Positions 1 through 5,725 are shown, counted from the stretch's first letter. The stretch is DNA of 7,404 bases from Phycisphaerae bacterium (GCA_030630315.1 DAOVNI010000073.1:1-7404), one strand, 5' to 3'. The notes: generated from the sequence alone by a model not told the origin. Translations and numbers: made by a program.

Positions 1-181
1 CAAAGAACGCCTCGCTGAGTTGCTGATAGATTATTTCAAGCCGTTCCGACAGAAAAGAACCGAGCTTGAAAATAATATCGACTATGTCAGAGAAGTCCTT
101 GCCAATGGTGCTGAGCGCGCAAAAGCCATAGCCCGAGAAACGCTCGAAAAAGCCCGCCAAGCTGTTGGATTGAGAAAGTAA
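1..181 (+). CDS. trpS: Tryptophanyl-tRNA synthetase, C-terminal end (partial)
   Basis: The reading frame is open from base 2 to a TAA at 179-181 and gives the last 59 residues of a protein that starts outside the window. The piece is helical and charged (KERLAELLIDYFKPFRQKR, then YVREVLANGAERAKAIARET and a final QAVGLRK). This matches the C-terminal helices of bacterial TrpS, which typically read 'L..YF.P.R..R..L......V..VL..GA..A..IA..TL......G'. TrpS charges tRNA-Trp in the cytoplasm. The Rossmann catalytic core with HIGH and KMSKS motifs would lie upstream and cannot be checked. Only 2 nt separate its stop from the next start, so the downstream gene is almost certainly co-transcribed. The family call rests on tail similarity alone. 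Confidence 0.82.
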   Translation, partial: KERLAELLIDYFKPFRQKRTELENNIDYVREVLANGAERAKAIARETLEKARQAVGLRK

Positions 182-183
182 TT

Positions 184-411
184 ATGGCTGATAAGCTTGT
201 TACAATTGCACAGTTCGCAGATTACATTGAAGCTGAAATGGCGAAACAGTTGCTCGATGATTTTGGAATTAAATCGGTAGTAACCGGCCAGAATGTGGCG
301 AATATATATTCCGGCCTGCCTGCCCTCGCCGATCTAAAGCTGCAAACTTTTGAAAGCCAGGCACAGGAAGCACAGGAAATTCTGGAATCCCAGGGAAAAC
401 AGGAGCAATGA
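184..411 (+). CDS. DUF2007 family small protein (putative signal-transducing protein)
   Basis: This 75-residue protein begins LVTIAQFADYIEAEMAKQLL and continues through 'DDFGIKSVVTGQNVANIYSG' to a C-terminal 'A.EAQEILE' helix. That is the pattern of the DUF2007 domain (PF09413): an initial strand, a helix in which residues scan two sources, a 'L...GI.s.v' strand, and a final A-rich helix. The family is similar in fold to ferredoxin-like or PII-like small domains. Its biochemical role is not established, and the Pfam label 'putative signal transducing protein' is only tentative. The ATG lies 2 nt after the trpS stop, with only a weak purine run (GAGAAAG) before it, so translational coupling to trpS is likely. 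No catalytic residues or membrane segments are visible. Confidence 0.75.
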   Translation: MADKLVTIAQFADYIEAEMAKQLLDDFGIKSVVTGQNVANIYSGLPALADLKLQTFESQAQEAQEILESQGKQEQ

Positions 412-1301
412 TTGTGGCTGCTTATCGCGTAAATCTTGATATTTTTGCGGGGCCTTTGGATTTGCTCTTGTATTTGGTCCGCAAGGATGAGGTGGATATT
501 TACGATATTTCCATCGCAAAAATAACCGACCAGTACATCCGCTACATCGAAATGCTAAAGAGTCTTGACATTGATTTGGCCGGCGACTTTTTAGTAATGG
601 CCGCAACGTTGATGCAGATAAAATCCGCAATGCTCCTGCCGAAGGCAGAACCTGAGCAGCTACAAGCCGACGATTTGGCCGACCCACGCGCAGAGCTTAT
701 CCGCCAGCTCCTCGAATACAAAAAGTTCAAAGATGCCGCTAATCTACTCAGCGACGCCGCCGATAAACAGAAGGAACATTTCCCGCGTCCCGACAGCATT
801 ATCAAACTGTTAAGACCTGACGCCGAGCCCCACATCGACATTGAACAGGTGAGCATCTGGGACCTGCTCGAAGCCTTTGACTCTATATGTAAGGCTACCG
901 GCGCGAATCTTGACATAAGTCATATCAAGGACGATACGCCCATTGATTTGTATCAGATAGAAATTTTGCACCGTCTGCAAACCGAAGGCCCGATGAGTTT
1001 CGAACATATCTTCGGGTCCGGAGCCAACCGTGTCGTAATGATAGGATTATTCCTGGCACTTTTGGAATTGGTTCGAGAAAGATTGATTTGGGCTAAACAG
1101 CCGGCATCTTCGTCTTCCATATACTTAAGGCCCTTGACTGATGAACCTGCCGAACAGGCTGTCCGCAAGGCCATCCTCGCCGTCGCCGAGACTGACAACC
1201 GGGACTCTCCTCGAACCGAGCACCAAAAACAGCCGAGCATTCCAATTGCCGAATTGTCGCCGAAAAGCAAACCGGCCACAAAGACACAAATAAAAAATTA
1301 G
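408..1301 (+). CDS. scpA: Segregation and condensation protein A (kleisin ScpA)
   Basis: ScpA is the kleisin subunit that bridges SMC heads and binds ScpB in the bacterial condensin that organises and segregates chromosomes. The N-terminal signature is clear: FAGPLDLLLYLVRKDEVDIYDI at about residues 13-34, then the helix FLVMAATLMQIKSAMLLP at 61-78. The C-terminal winged helix (about 183-245) contains IEILHRLQTEGPMSFEHIF and ALLELVRERLI. A polar Ser/Thr/Lys-rich tail of about 45 residues follows and is probably disordered. Its 297 residues are slightly longer than usual (about 240-280). The ATG at 408 overlaps the preceding stop (ATGA), but AGGAG at 401-405 is only 2 nt from it. The GTG at 414 has 8-nt spacing and gives the more family-like start VAAYRVNLDIF, so 414 may be the real start. 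No scpB follows. Confidence 0.93.
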   Translation: MIVAAYRVNLDIFAGPLDLLLYLVRKDEVDIYDISIAKITDQYIRYIEMLKSLDIDLAGDFLVMAATLMQIKSAMLLPKAEPEQLQADDLADPRAELIRQLLEYKKFKDAANLLSDAADKQKEHFPRPDSIIKLLRPDAEPHIDIEQVSIWDLLEAFDSICKATGANLDISHIKDDTPIDLYQIEILHRLQTEGPMSFEHIFGSGANRVVMIGLFLALLELVRERLIWAKQPASSSSIYLRPLTDEPAEQAVRKAILAVAETDNRDSPRTEHQKQPSIPIAELSPKSKPATKTQIKN

Positions 1302-1443
1302 CCTCGAAATGGCAATGGAAAATCAAAGCTCAAAATGCAAAGTGCAAAACCACAGTGCAAAAATCAAAAACTTTTGAACTTTATTCATTGTTCATTGTTC
1401 GTAGTTCGTAGTCTACGAACTATGAACTCATAACCACGAACTC
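1302..1443 (+). repeat. Low-complexity intergenic repeat block between scpA and nfnA
   Basis: No gene is supported in these 142 bases. From about 1319 to 1375 the + strand is a degenerate series of CAAA-containing units (AAATCAAAGC, TCAAAATGC, AAAGTGC, AAAACC, AGTGC, AAAAATC). This is followed by ATTCATTG/TTCATTG repeats at 1383-1396 and GTTCGTAG repeats. Such drifting 7-10 bp units are known from intergenic spacers of some uncultured planctomycetes and other environmental bacteria, as I recall; I could not verify this. No good promoter for nfnA is visible in the block, and no intrinsic terminator for scpA. Confidence 0.6.
1397..1427. repeat. 31-nt near-perfect inverted repeat (15-bp arms)
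   Basis: The left arm GTTCGTAGTTCGTAG (1397-1411) and the right arm CTACGAACTATGAAC (1413-1427) are complementary except for one G:T position, with a single T between them. The inner 19 nt (AGTTCGTAG-T-CTACGAACT) are a perfect odd palindrome. The left arm is itself a tandem duplication of the unit GTTCGTA. The repeat ends 16 nt before the first possible nfnA start. It could form a cruciform in DNA or a hairpin in an nfnA leader RNA, or bind a dimeric regulator. No U-tract follows, so it is not an intrinsic terminator. Confidence 0.7.
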
Positions 1444-2316
1444 ATGAAGGAAACACAAACGGTGTCGCACAAAATTGTATCCAAAAGCAAGCTTAGCGAG
1501 AACGTTTTCACCGCCGAAATCGAAGCCTCGCTTATTGCACAGGCAGGAAAGCCGGGCCAGTTTGTCATTATCAGCATAAACAGCGAATACAGTGAGCGAA
1601 TTCCTCTGACAATCGCCGATGCTGACCCCGAAAAGGGCACTATCCGCCTCATTTGGCAGCGTGTCGGCAAAACCACCGCCGAATTGGCCGATATGAAGGC
1701 AGGCGAGAAAATTGCCAACGTCGTCGGACCGTTGGGCAAGCCTACCCATATCGAAAATTTTGGCACCGTCGCTTGTGTCGGCGGCGGAATCGGCAACGCC
1801 CCATTACTGCCTATTACAAAGGCACTGAAAAAAGCCGGCAACAAAATCATCAGCATACTCGGAGCACGAACCAAGGATTTGATTATTCTCGAAGATGAAT
1901 TCGACCGGATAAGCAACGAGCTGATAGTTACAACTGATGACGGTTCATACGGACGAAAAGCCCTGGTAACCGAACCGCTAAAAGAACTCTGCCAGCGCGA
2001 CCAAAAGCCGAATCAGGCCTTTGTAATCGGCCCGGCTATAATGATGAAGTTCTGCTGCGAGGTTACAAGGCAATTTAACGTTCCTACACAGGTCTCGCTA
2101 AACACCATTATGGTTGACGCTACCGGTATGTGCGGCGGCTGCCGCGTCGAAATTGACGGCAAACCAAAATTCGTCTGCGTTGACGGCCCGGAGTTTGACG
2201 GCCATAAAGTCAACTTCGACTTGATGATGAAAAGATTGGATGCCTACAAAGACCAGGAAAAAAAGGCATACGAACAGTATAAAAAACACAGATGCAAGAT
2301 AGGCCTGGACAAATAG
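1444..2316 (+). CDS. nfnA: NfnA: NADH-dependent reduced ferredoxin:NADP+ oxidoreductase, small (FAD/[2Fe-2S]) subunit
   Basis: The protein resembles the FAD/NAD-binding electron transfer subunit of dihydroorotate dehydrogenase and sulfide dehydrogenase (SudB). The adjacent nfnB makes Nfn the better call. In order, it has an N-terminal ferredoxin-reductase FAD barrel (PGQFVIIS at 37-44; ERIPLTIAD at 51-59, the Arg-x-Pro-Leu FAD motif), an NAD-binding domain (CVGGGIGNAPLLP at 111-123) and a [2Fe-2S] segment. The latter has Cys230, Cys233 and Cys245 (MCGGC...FVCVDGPEFDG). In characterised Nfn an Asp plus three Cys hold this cluster, and an Asp (225) sits just before the first Cys. NfnA binds NAD(H). 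At 290 residues it is near full length (about 280). The ATG at 1444 has no upstream Shine-Dalgarno. AAGGA at 1447-1451 lies 10 nt before a GTG at 1462, giving the start VSHKIVSKSKL, so the true start may be 1462. Confidence 0.9.
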   Translation: MKETQTVSHKIVSKSKLSENVFTAEIEASLIAQAGKPGQFVIISINSEYSERIPLTIADADPEKGTIRLIWQRVGKTTAELADMKAGEKIANVVGPLGKPTHIENFGTVACVGGGIGNAPLLPITKALKKAGNKIISILGARTKDLIILEDEFDRISNELIVTTDDGSYGRKALVTEPLKELCQRDQKPNQAFVIGPAIMMKFCCEVTRQFNVPTQVSLNTIMVDATGMCGGCRVEIDGKPKFVCVDGPEFDGHKVNFDLMMKRLDAYKDQEKKAYEQYKKHRCKIGLDK

Positions 2317-2382
2317 AATTTTGAGTACACTCGGCCTGGCAAAGGTAATAAATACTGACAGTAATGTTTGGGGCTCATTATC

Positions 2383-3870
2383 GTGACGGAAAAAGAAAGA
2401 CAGCAACTTCTGCAGCAGCTTCTCGAAAAGCAAAAAACCAACAAGCTCACACCTGCCGACAGATACAAAATCCCCCCGCAGGATATGCCCGCGCAGGACC
2501 CCATCAAAAGAACAAGCAACGTTAATGAAGTTGCGACCGGCTATACCGAAAGCCAGGCCCGACTCGAAGCTATGCGCTGCCTGCAGTGCAAAAAAGCTCC
2601 CTGTATTAAGGGCTGTCCGGTGCAAATAAAGATACAGGATTTTGTAGCTGCCATTGCTGATGGCCACTTTACAAGGGCCTTATCTATCATCAAAGAAAAC
2701 TCACTGCTGCCTGCCGTCTGTGGCCGGGTATGTCCCCAGGAAGTCCAATGCCAGCAAACCTGCACCGTCGGCTTAAAATTCAAGGACGTCGGTAAAGCCG
2801 TTTCAATCGGCCGACTCGAAAGGTTCGTCGCCGACCTCGACCAAAACGAAGATGCCGTCCCGGCCGTTGCACCTGAGACGGGAAAAAAAGTTGCGGTAAT
2901 CGGCTCGGGCCCCGGTGGCATTGTCGCCGCTGCTGATACCAGAAGAGCCGGCCACGATGTTACTATTTTCGAGGCCTTCCACAAACCGGGCGGTGTGATG
3001 GTTTATGGAATCCCCGAATTTCGGCTCCCTAAAGCCATCGTCCAGAAGGAAATTGATGTCCTGACTAAAATGGGTGTCAAAATCGTCCCCAACTTCATCG
3101 TCGGCAGAACAAGAACCATCGAGCAATTGATGACCGAAGATGGCTTCGAGGCAGTCTATATCGGCGTCGGAGCAGGCCTGCCCAGATTTATGGGTATCGA
3201 AGGTGAATCTCTTGTCGGCGTATATAGTGCGAATGAATACCTCACGCGAGCAAATCTTATGAAGGCATACGACTTCGGCAAAGGTGCCGATACCCCAATC
3301 GCCCTCTCAAAAAAAGTCGCCGTCATTGGCGGCGGCAACGTCACTATGGACTCCGCCAGAACAGCCCTCAGGCTCGGTGCAGAAAAGGTCTATCTGGTCT
3401 ATCGCAGAACAGAAAAGGAAATGCCCGCTCGAATTGAGGAGGTCCATCACGCAAAGGAAGAAGGCATCGAATTTCATATACTGCAAAGTCCAAAACGAAT
3501 AATCGGCGACCAGAACAGCCACGTAACTGCTATCGAATGTCTCAAGTATCGCCTCGGCGAGCTGGACGAATCCGGACGACGCAGGCCTATCCCCGTAGAA
3601 GGCTCAGAATTCCAGATCGATGTTGACACCGTAATTATAGCTATCGGCAATATTGCAAATCCGTTGATTCGCCAGACCACTCCAGGCCTTCAGTTCAACA
3701 AGTGGGGCAATATCATCGTGGATGAAAACTGCAAAACCTCATTGCAAGGCGTTTATGCAGGCGGAGACATCGTCCTCGGTGCCGCAACCGTAATCCTCGC
3801 AATGGGCCAGGGCAGAATCGCCGCCGCTGCCATAAACAAATATCTGGCAAAAACAACAAGGTCCGTTTAG
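2383..3870 (+). CDS. nfnB: NfnB: NADH-dependent reduced ferredoxin:NADP+ oxidoreductase, large (glutamate synthase-like) subunit
   Basis: NfnB holds the bifurcating FAD, two [4Fe-4S] clusters and the NADPH site. With NfnA it couples NADH and reduced ferredoxin oxidation to NADP+ reduction, or the reverse, in the cytoplasm. Numbered from the longest frame (TTG at 2368), the N-terminal cluster region has CLQC...CIKGC (Cys71, 74, 79, 83) and CGRVCPQEVQCQQTC (Cys118, 122, 128, 132). The FAD Rossmann motif VIGSGPGG is at 177-184. A second nucleotide fold has VIGGGNVTMDSART at 319-332, with YRRTEKEMPAR at 345-355 giving the NADPH-type arginines. The C-terminal FAD-closing segment is GVYAGGDIVLGAATVILAMG at 461-480. 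The GTG at 2383 is preferred because of GGGG 9 nt upstream and because it gives VTEKERQQLL; this makes 495 residues. A 66-nt gap follows nfnA, so the pair is probably one transcript. A free-standing GltD-like oxidoreductase is the alternative, made less likely by nfnA. Confidence 0.92.
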   Translation: MTEKERQQLLQQLLEKQKTNKLTPADRYKIPPQDMPAQDPIKRTSNVNEVATGYTESQARLEAMRCLQCKKAPCIKGCPVQIKIQDFVAAIADGHFTRALSIIKENSLLPAVCGRVCPQEVQCQQTCTVGLKFKDVGKAVSIGRLERFVADLDQNEDAVPAVAPETGKKVAVIGSGPGGIVAAADTRRAGHDVTIFEAFHKPGGVMVYGIPEFRLPKAIVQKEIDVLTKMGVKIVPNFIVGRTRTIEQLMTEDGFEAVYIGVGAGLPRFMGIEGESLVGVYSANEYLTRANLMKAYDFGKGADTPIALSKKVAVIGGGNVTMDSARTALRLGAEKVYLVYRRTEKEMPARIEEVHHAKEEGIEFHILQSPKRIIGDQNSHVTAIECLKYRLGELDESGRRRPIPVEGSEFQIDVDTVIIAIGNIANPLIRQTTPGLQFNKWGNIIVDENCKTSLQGVYAGGDIVLGAATVILAMGQGRIAAAAINKYLAKTTRSV

Positions 3871-3876
3871 TCTTTA

Positions 3877-3896
3877 CCCGCAGGCTGGCCTGCGGG
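3877..3896. repeat. REP-like palindrome at the 3' end of the RAYT gene
   Basis: The arms CCCGCAGGC and GCCTGCGGG pair perfectly over 9 bp around a TG loop. The palindrome lies between the convergent stops of nfnB (3868-3870) and the transposase gene (3897-3899). Read on the - strand it begins TTAGCCC and ends CGGGTAAA, which resembles the + strand palindrome at 4405-4424 in inverted orientation. No T-tract follows on either strand, so it is a poor intrinsic terminator. It may still fold at the end of both mRNAs and protect them from exonucleases, as REP elements do. Confidence 0.75.
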
Positions 3897-4343
3897 CTAA
3901 GCGATTTTGTCGTGACGACGAACATATTTGATTTTCTGCTCGAGTTGTTCACCACTGAAACAGAACCTCTTGTCAAAACCGCGCGTCCATATCCTTTTTG
4001 TCAATCCCGTTTTTTTCAGGGCACTGGTCAACACATTCTTATACCGGGAGACAGTATTCTCTATTGACTCTTTACCCGAATTAGTCACAAGATGAACATG
4101 ATTTGAGCAAACCGCAAGCGCAAGTATCTCCTGGCTGATTTGTTCTGCCTCTTTGAACACAGCCTCTTCGACGACCCTTTTCTGCTTAGGTGTTAGACGA
4201 ACAGGCCCGGACTTTTGCAGTTTTCTATTTGCCTCTTCGAGTCCTGTATCTGACGGCAGCACTTTCCCATCCCGCACGTACCCTCTTTTATCACCCTGCA
4301 ACCACGTTCCGTATGTCGTCCACGTCACCATATACCCAACCAT
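3897..4343 (-). CDS. REP-associated tyrosine transposase (RAYT, Y1/HUH family)
   Basis: The protein is a single-domain Y1 transposase of the IS200/IS605-related RAYT group, which nicks and joins single-stranded DNA at REP palindromes. It starts with the family phrase MVGYMVTWTTYGTWLQGDKRGYV. The HUH motif is in LAVCSNHVHLV (His98 and His100 when counted from the longest frame, GTG at 4391). The likely nucleophile is Tyr156 in KIKYVRRH, 56 residues further on, a spacing like that of TnpA-REP. WTRGFDKRFCF precedes it. The ATG at 4343 is chosen because homologous openings begin there; 4352 (ATG) and 4391 (GTG) are in frame, and none has a convincing ribosome site. The protein ends only 8 residues after the Tyr, and its TAG abuts the palindrome, so a slight C-terminal truncation is possible. 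No other transposition gene is present, as is typical of domesticated RAYTs. Confidence 0.85.
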   Translation of the reverse strand: MVGYMVTWTTYGTWLQGDKRGYVRDGKVLPSDTGLEEANRKLQKSGPVRLTPKQKRVVEEAVFKEAEQISQEILALAVCSNHVHLVTNSGKESIENTVSRYKNVLTSALKKTGLTKRIWTRGFDKRFCFSGEQLEQKIKYVRRHDKIA

Positions 4344-4404
4344 CTTTCCCATAAGACCAATGGTATCCGCGAATCTACCGATATGCAACACTTTCCCTGT
4401 TTAG

Positions 4405-4453
4405 CCCCGAAGCCTGCTTCGGGGTCTATACAAGCCTGCTTCGGGGTCTATAC
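4405..4453. repeat. REP-like palindrome followed by a perfect 22-bp tandem duplication
   Basis: CCCCGAAGC (4405-4413) and GCTTCGGGG (4416-4424) form a perfect 9-bp stem around CT. The 22 bases at 4410-4431 (starting AAGCCTGCTTC, ending GTCTATAC) recur without change at 4432-4453. The second copy lacks the outer CCCCG of the left arm, so it is a headless palindrome. The block lies just upstream of the transposase gene and is inverted relative to the palindrome at 3877-3896; both share the outer TTAGCCC. This is the layout of a RAYT with its cognate REPs. Confidence 0.75.
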
Positions 4454-4552
4454 TCGGGGGTTGTGCTTCACCCTGCGCCTTCTTCTCAGCATCACCACAC
4501 CCAAGCCAAGCAGTAAGAGCGTGGTGGGTTCGGAACTGACTCCAGAAATCAT
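4448..4552 (-). pseudogene. Orphan PEP-CTERM C-terminal tail (34 codons)
   Basis: Read on the - strand from an ATG at 4552, the frame gives MISGVSSEPTTLLLL followed by GLGVVMLRRRRRVKHNPRV and a TAG at 4448-4450. The order is an SEP motif, a short Leu/Gly/Val transmembrane stretch and a run of five Arg. That is the PEP-CTERM sorting signal recognised by exosortase, which anchors secreted proteins in exopolysaccharide-producing and planctomycete bacteria. Such a tail normally ends a protein of a hundred or more residues with a signal peptide. Here an in-frame TGA lies just upstream at 4562-4564, so only the tail remains. The last Val and the stop codon lie inside the REP tandem repeat. The ATG overlaps the TAA of the neighbouring ORF (TAATG). 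The most likely reading is a remnant of a gene cut by rearrangement. Confidence 0.6.
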
Positions 4553-4989
4553 TACGGGTCGTCATACAGTTGTTCTATATCCCCCCATGCCAATTCAACA
4601 ACATCAGATGCGTAAGGTATAAACCTTTTCCATAGGCCACATTCACTGTTTGTGTGGTACCACCGGCTTACCCTAACCACTACGTCAGCAGCCACGTCAA
4701 GCTGTACTTGGTCCATTTCCTTCGGCATCAGAAGATATTCCGCAATTCCTCTGGCCGCTCCGCCCCACTTTTGTACATTGCCATGGTCTTGATTCTCATA
4801 CCAACTTTTTTCCAAAACTTGCATGATTTCCATTTTGGCGTCATCTACAAGATGGATGATTGTAGGAATATAACGTTTTTCTACGTCAATCCTTTTTTTC
4901 ATAGACACGTTTTGGCACTTTTTATAAGGCTCGCTGAAATTTTGTAAAAACCTCTCTATCCTGAACCTCAAAGGTTCTCCAACAATCAT
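4552..4989 (-). CDS. Hypothetical protein, mostly helical, no family recognised
   Basis: This is a 145-residue ORF with a good ribosome site: AAAGG at 4996-5000, 6 nt before the ATG. The protein is soluble-looking, without signal peptide or membrane segment. It is rich in Trp and acidic residues toward its C-terminus (RVSRWYHTNSECGLWKRF, then VVELAWGDIEQLYDDP). The N-terminal third is basic (MKKRIDVEKRYIP) and the middle is a probable amphipathic helix pair (DDAKMEIMQVLEKSWYENQ). No enzyme motif is visible. Its stop overlaps the ATG of the PEP-CTERM tail, but its composition is not that of an exported protein, so the two are probably not halves of one gene. The DNA is lower in GC than the nfn genes and it lies next to the RAYT/REP unit, so acquisition is plausible. 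The ribosome site and length make it likely real. Confidence 0.55.
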   Translation of the reverse strand: MIVGEPLRFRIERFLQNFSEPYKKCQNVSMKKRIDVEKRYIPTIIHLVDDAKMEIMQVLEKSWYENQDHGNVQKWGGAARGIAEYLLMPKEMDQVQLDVAADVVVRVSRWYHTNSECGLWKRFIPYASDVVELAWGDIEQLYDDP

Positions 4990-5270
4990 TTCATACCTTT
5001 CTTGTTTGAATATGAATTTTCATGTTTCATTACTACTTATACTCCGAGGCCGGTTTTTCTTTAACATCTGGAACCAAGAATTTTGACTTTATGGCTGCAA
5101 GTCTTTATGTAGACAGAAATAAAAATTTTTGAAAGATTTTATTTTTTTGCGACTTCGAAACGTACTTTATCAGGAGACGGATGCTGCAATAATAAAAGCT
5201 GTCGATTTTGACATTTTTCTGCCTCTCACAAAGAATCGCCCTCTACACACTTTTTCTACAATTACTAATA
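4990..5270 (-). other. AT-rich spacer, no gene seen; weak promoter possible
   Basis: These 281 bases hold no supportable gene on either strand. On the - strand a TATAAG hexamer (5036-5041) lies about 47 nt before the ATG of the hypothetical gene and could be its -10 box, but the matching -35 (TTAAAG, 17-nt spacer) is poor. Around 5118-5150 an A/T-only inverted repeat (AAATAAAA, then TTTTATTT) might fold weakly. A 14-codon frame opening MSKSTAFIIAASVS on the - strand has no ribosome site and is not called. Confidence 0.4.
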
Positions 5271-5675
5271 TCAACGCGGATACCACGACCAACTCTCCAG
5301 TTTCCCATCAGAAAAATACAAATATACCTCTCCGCTTCGCCCACGTATAGGCCAATATGTAGTATGAACCTCTCTACCTGGACTAACACTTATTAATTCA
5401 AAATATCTATCAAACCTATCCCACTCATTTGGTGGAGGTGCACGTAACCACCAACAACTTCTCCACCATGCCCACTTTACCTGCTCCACAGTCATCCCAT
5501 TAACAATCCTTCCCTCTAACACATAATCCCGATTTTCCGATTTCCACTCGGGATGACTACTCACAAAATTAGCCACAATCACCTTTTTTTCTCTATGCCA
5601 CGCCTCATCACTCATACAACCACAGAGAGCACAACTCATCAATGCAATAATAAGTATTACAGTTAATTTATTCAT
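5271..5675 (-). CDS. Putative lipoprotein with BamE/SmpA-like domain
   Basis: This is a 134-residue protein with a lipoprotein signal peptide: MNKLTVILIIALMSCALCGC, a short positive start, a hydrophobic core and a lipobox-like LCGC, predicting lipidation of Cys20. The mature part contains VLEGRIVNGMTVEQVKWAW (about residues 52-70), then a strand-rich end with EVYLYFSDGKLESWSW. An 'I..GMT..QV' helix followed by strands that close with a 'dGkL..w' hairpin is the layout of the SmpA/OmlA/BamE fold. In proteobacteria BamE belongs to the outer-membrane assembly complex; in other phyla such small lipoproteins have unknown roles. The ATG at 5675 is preferred over one at 5711 because GGGAGGG (5679-5685) lies directly upstream and the signal peptide starts there. 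Unusually Trp-rich. The fold match is by eye only. Confidence 0.72.
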   Translation of the reverse strand: MNKLTVILIIALMSCALCGCMSDEAWHREKKVIVANFVSSHPEWKSENRDYVLEGRIVNGMTVEQVKWAWWRSCWWLRAPPPNEWDRFDRYFELISVSPGREVHTTYWPIRGRSGEVYLYFSDGKLESWSWYPR

Positions 5676-5699
5676 AGACCCTCCCAATCTCGGCGCACC

Positions 5700-5725
5700 A
5701 AAAAAGGGCACCGCTACATCGTGCC
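5700..5725 (-). terminator. Terminator-like hairpin in the leader of the lipoprotein gene
   Basis: On the - strand GGCAC (5721-5725) and GTGCC (5707-5711) form a 5-bp GC-rich stem with a 9-nt loop. One C and then six T (5700-5705) follow. The stem is short, but its position 25 nt before the lipoprotein start and 141 nt after the trmO stop is notable. It may end trmO transcripts or act as an attenuator in the lipoprotein leader. Confidence 0.45.

Noticed and set aside
2321..2356. Possible promoter between nfnA and nfnB (TTGAGT, TAATAA)
   Set aside because: The spacer is 19 nt and both boxes are poor. Co-transcription from upstream explains the short gap better.
2098..2667. 189-codon open frame on the - strand across the nfnA-nfnB junction
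   Set aside because: It overlaps two clearly conserved genes in antisense and has no family features; it is a shadow of their codon use.
3877..3900. Intrinsic terminator shared by nfnB and the transposase gene
   Set aside because: The stem is strong, but no T-run follows on either strand; its similarity to the palindrome at 4405 favours a REP element.
4383..4947. Open frames on the + strand (4383-4622 and 4654-4947)
   Set aside because: They are antisense to the PEP-CTERM tail and the 145-aa ORF, have no ribosome sites, and encode no recognisable domain.
5208..5236. TTGACA with AAGAAT 17 nt downstream on the + strand
   Set aside because: It points into the antisense strand of the lipoprotein gene, with no + strand gene downstream. 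In AT-rich DNA this is probably chance.
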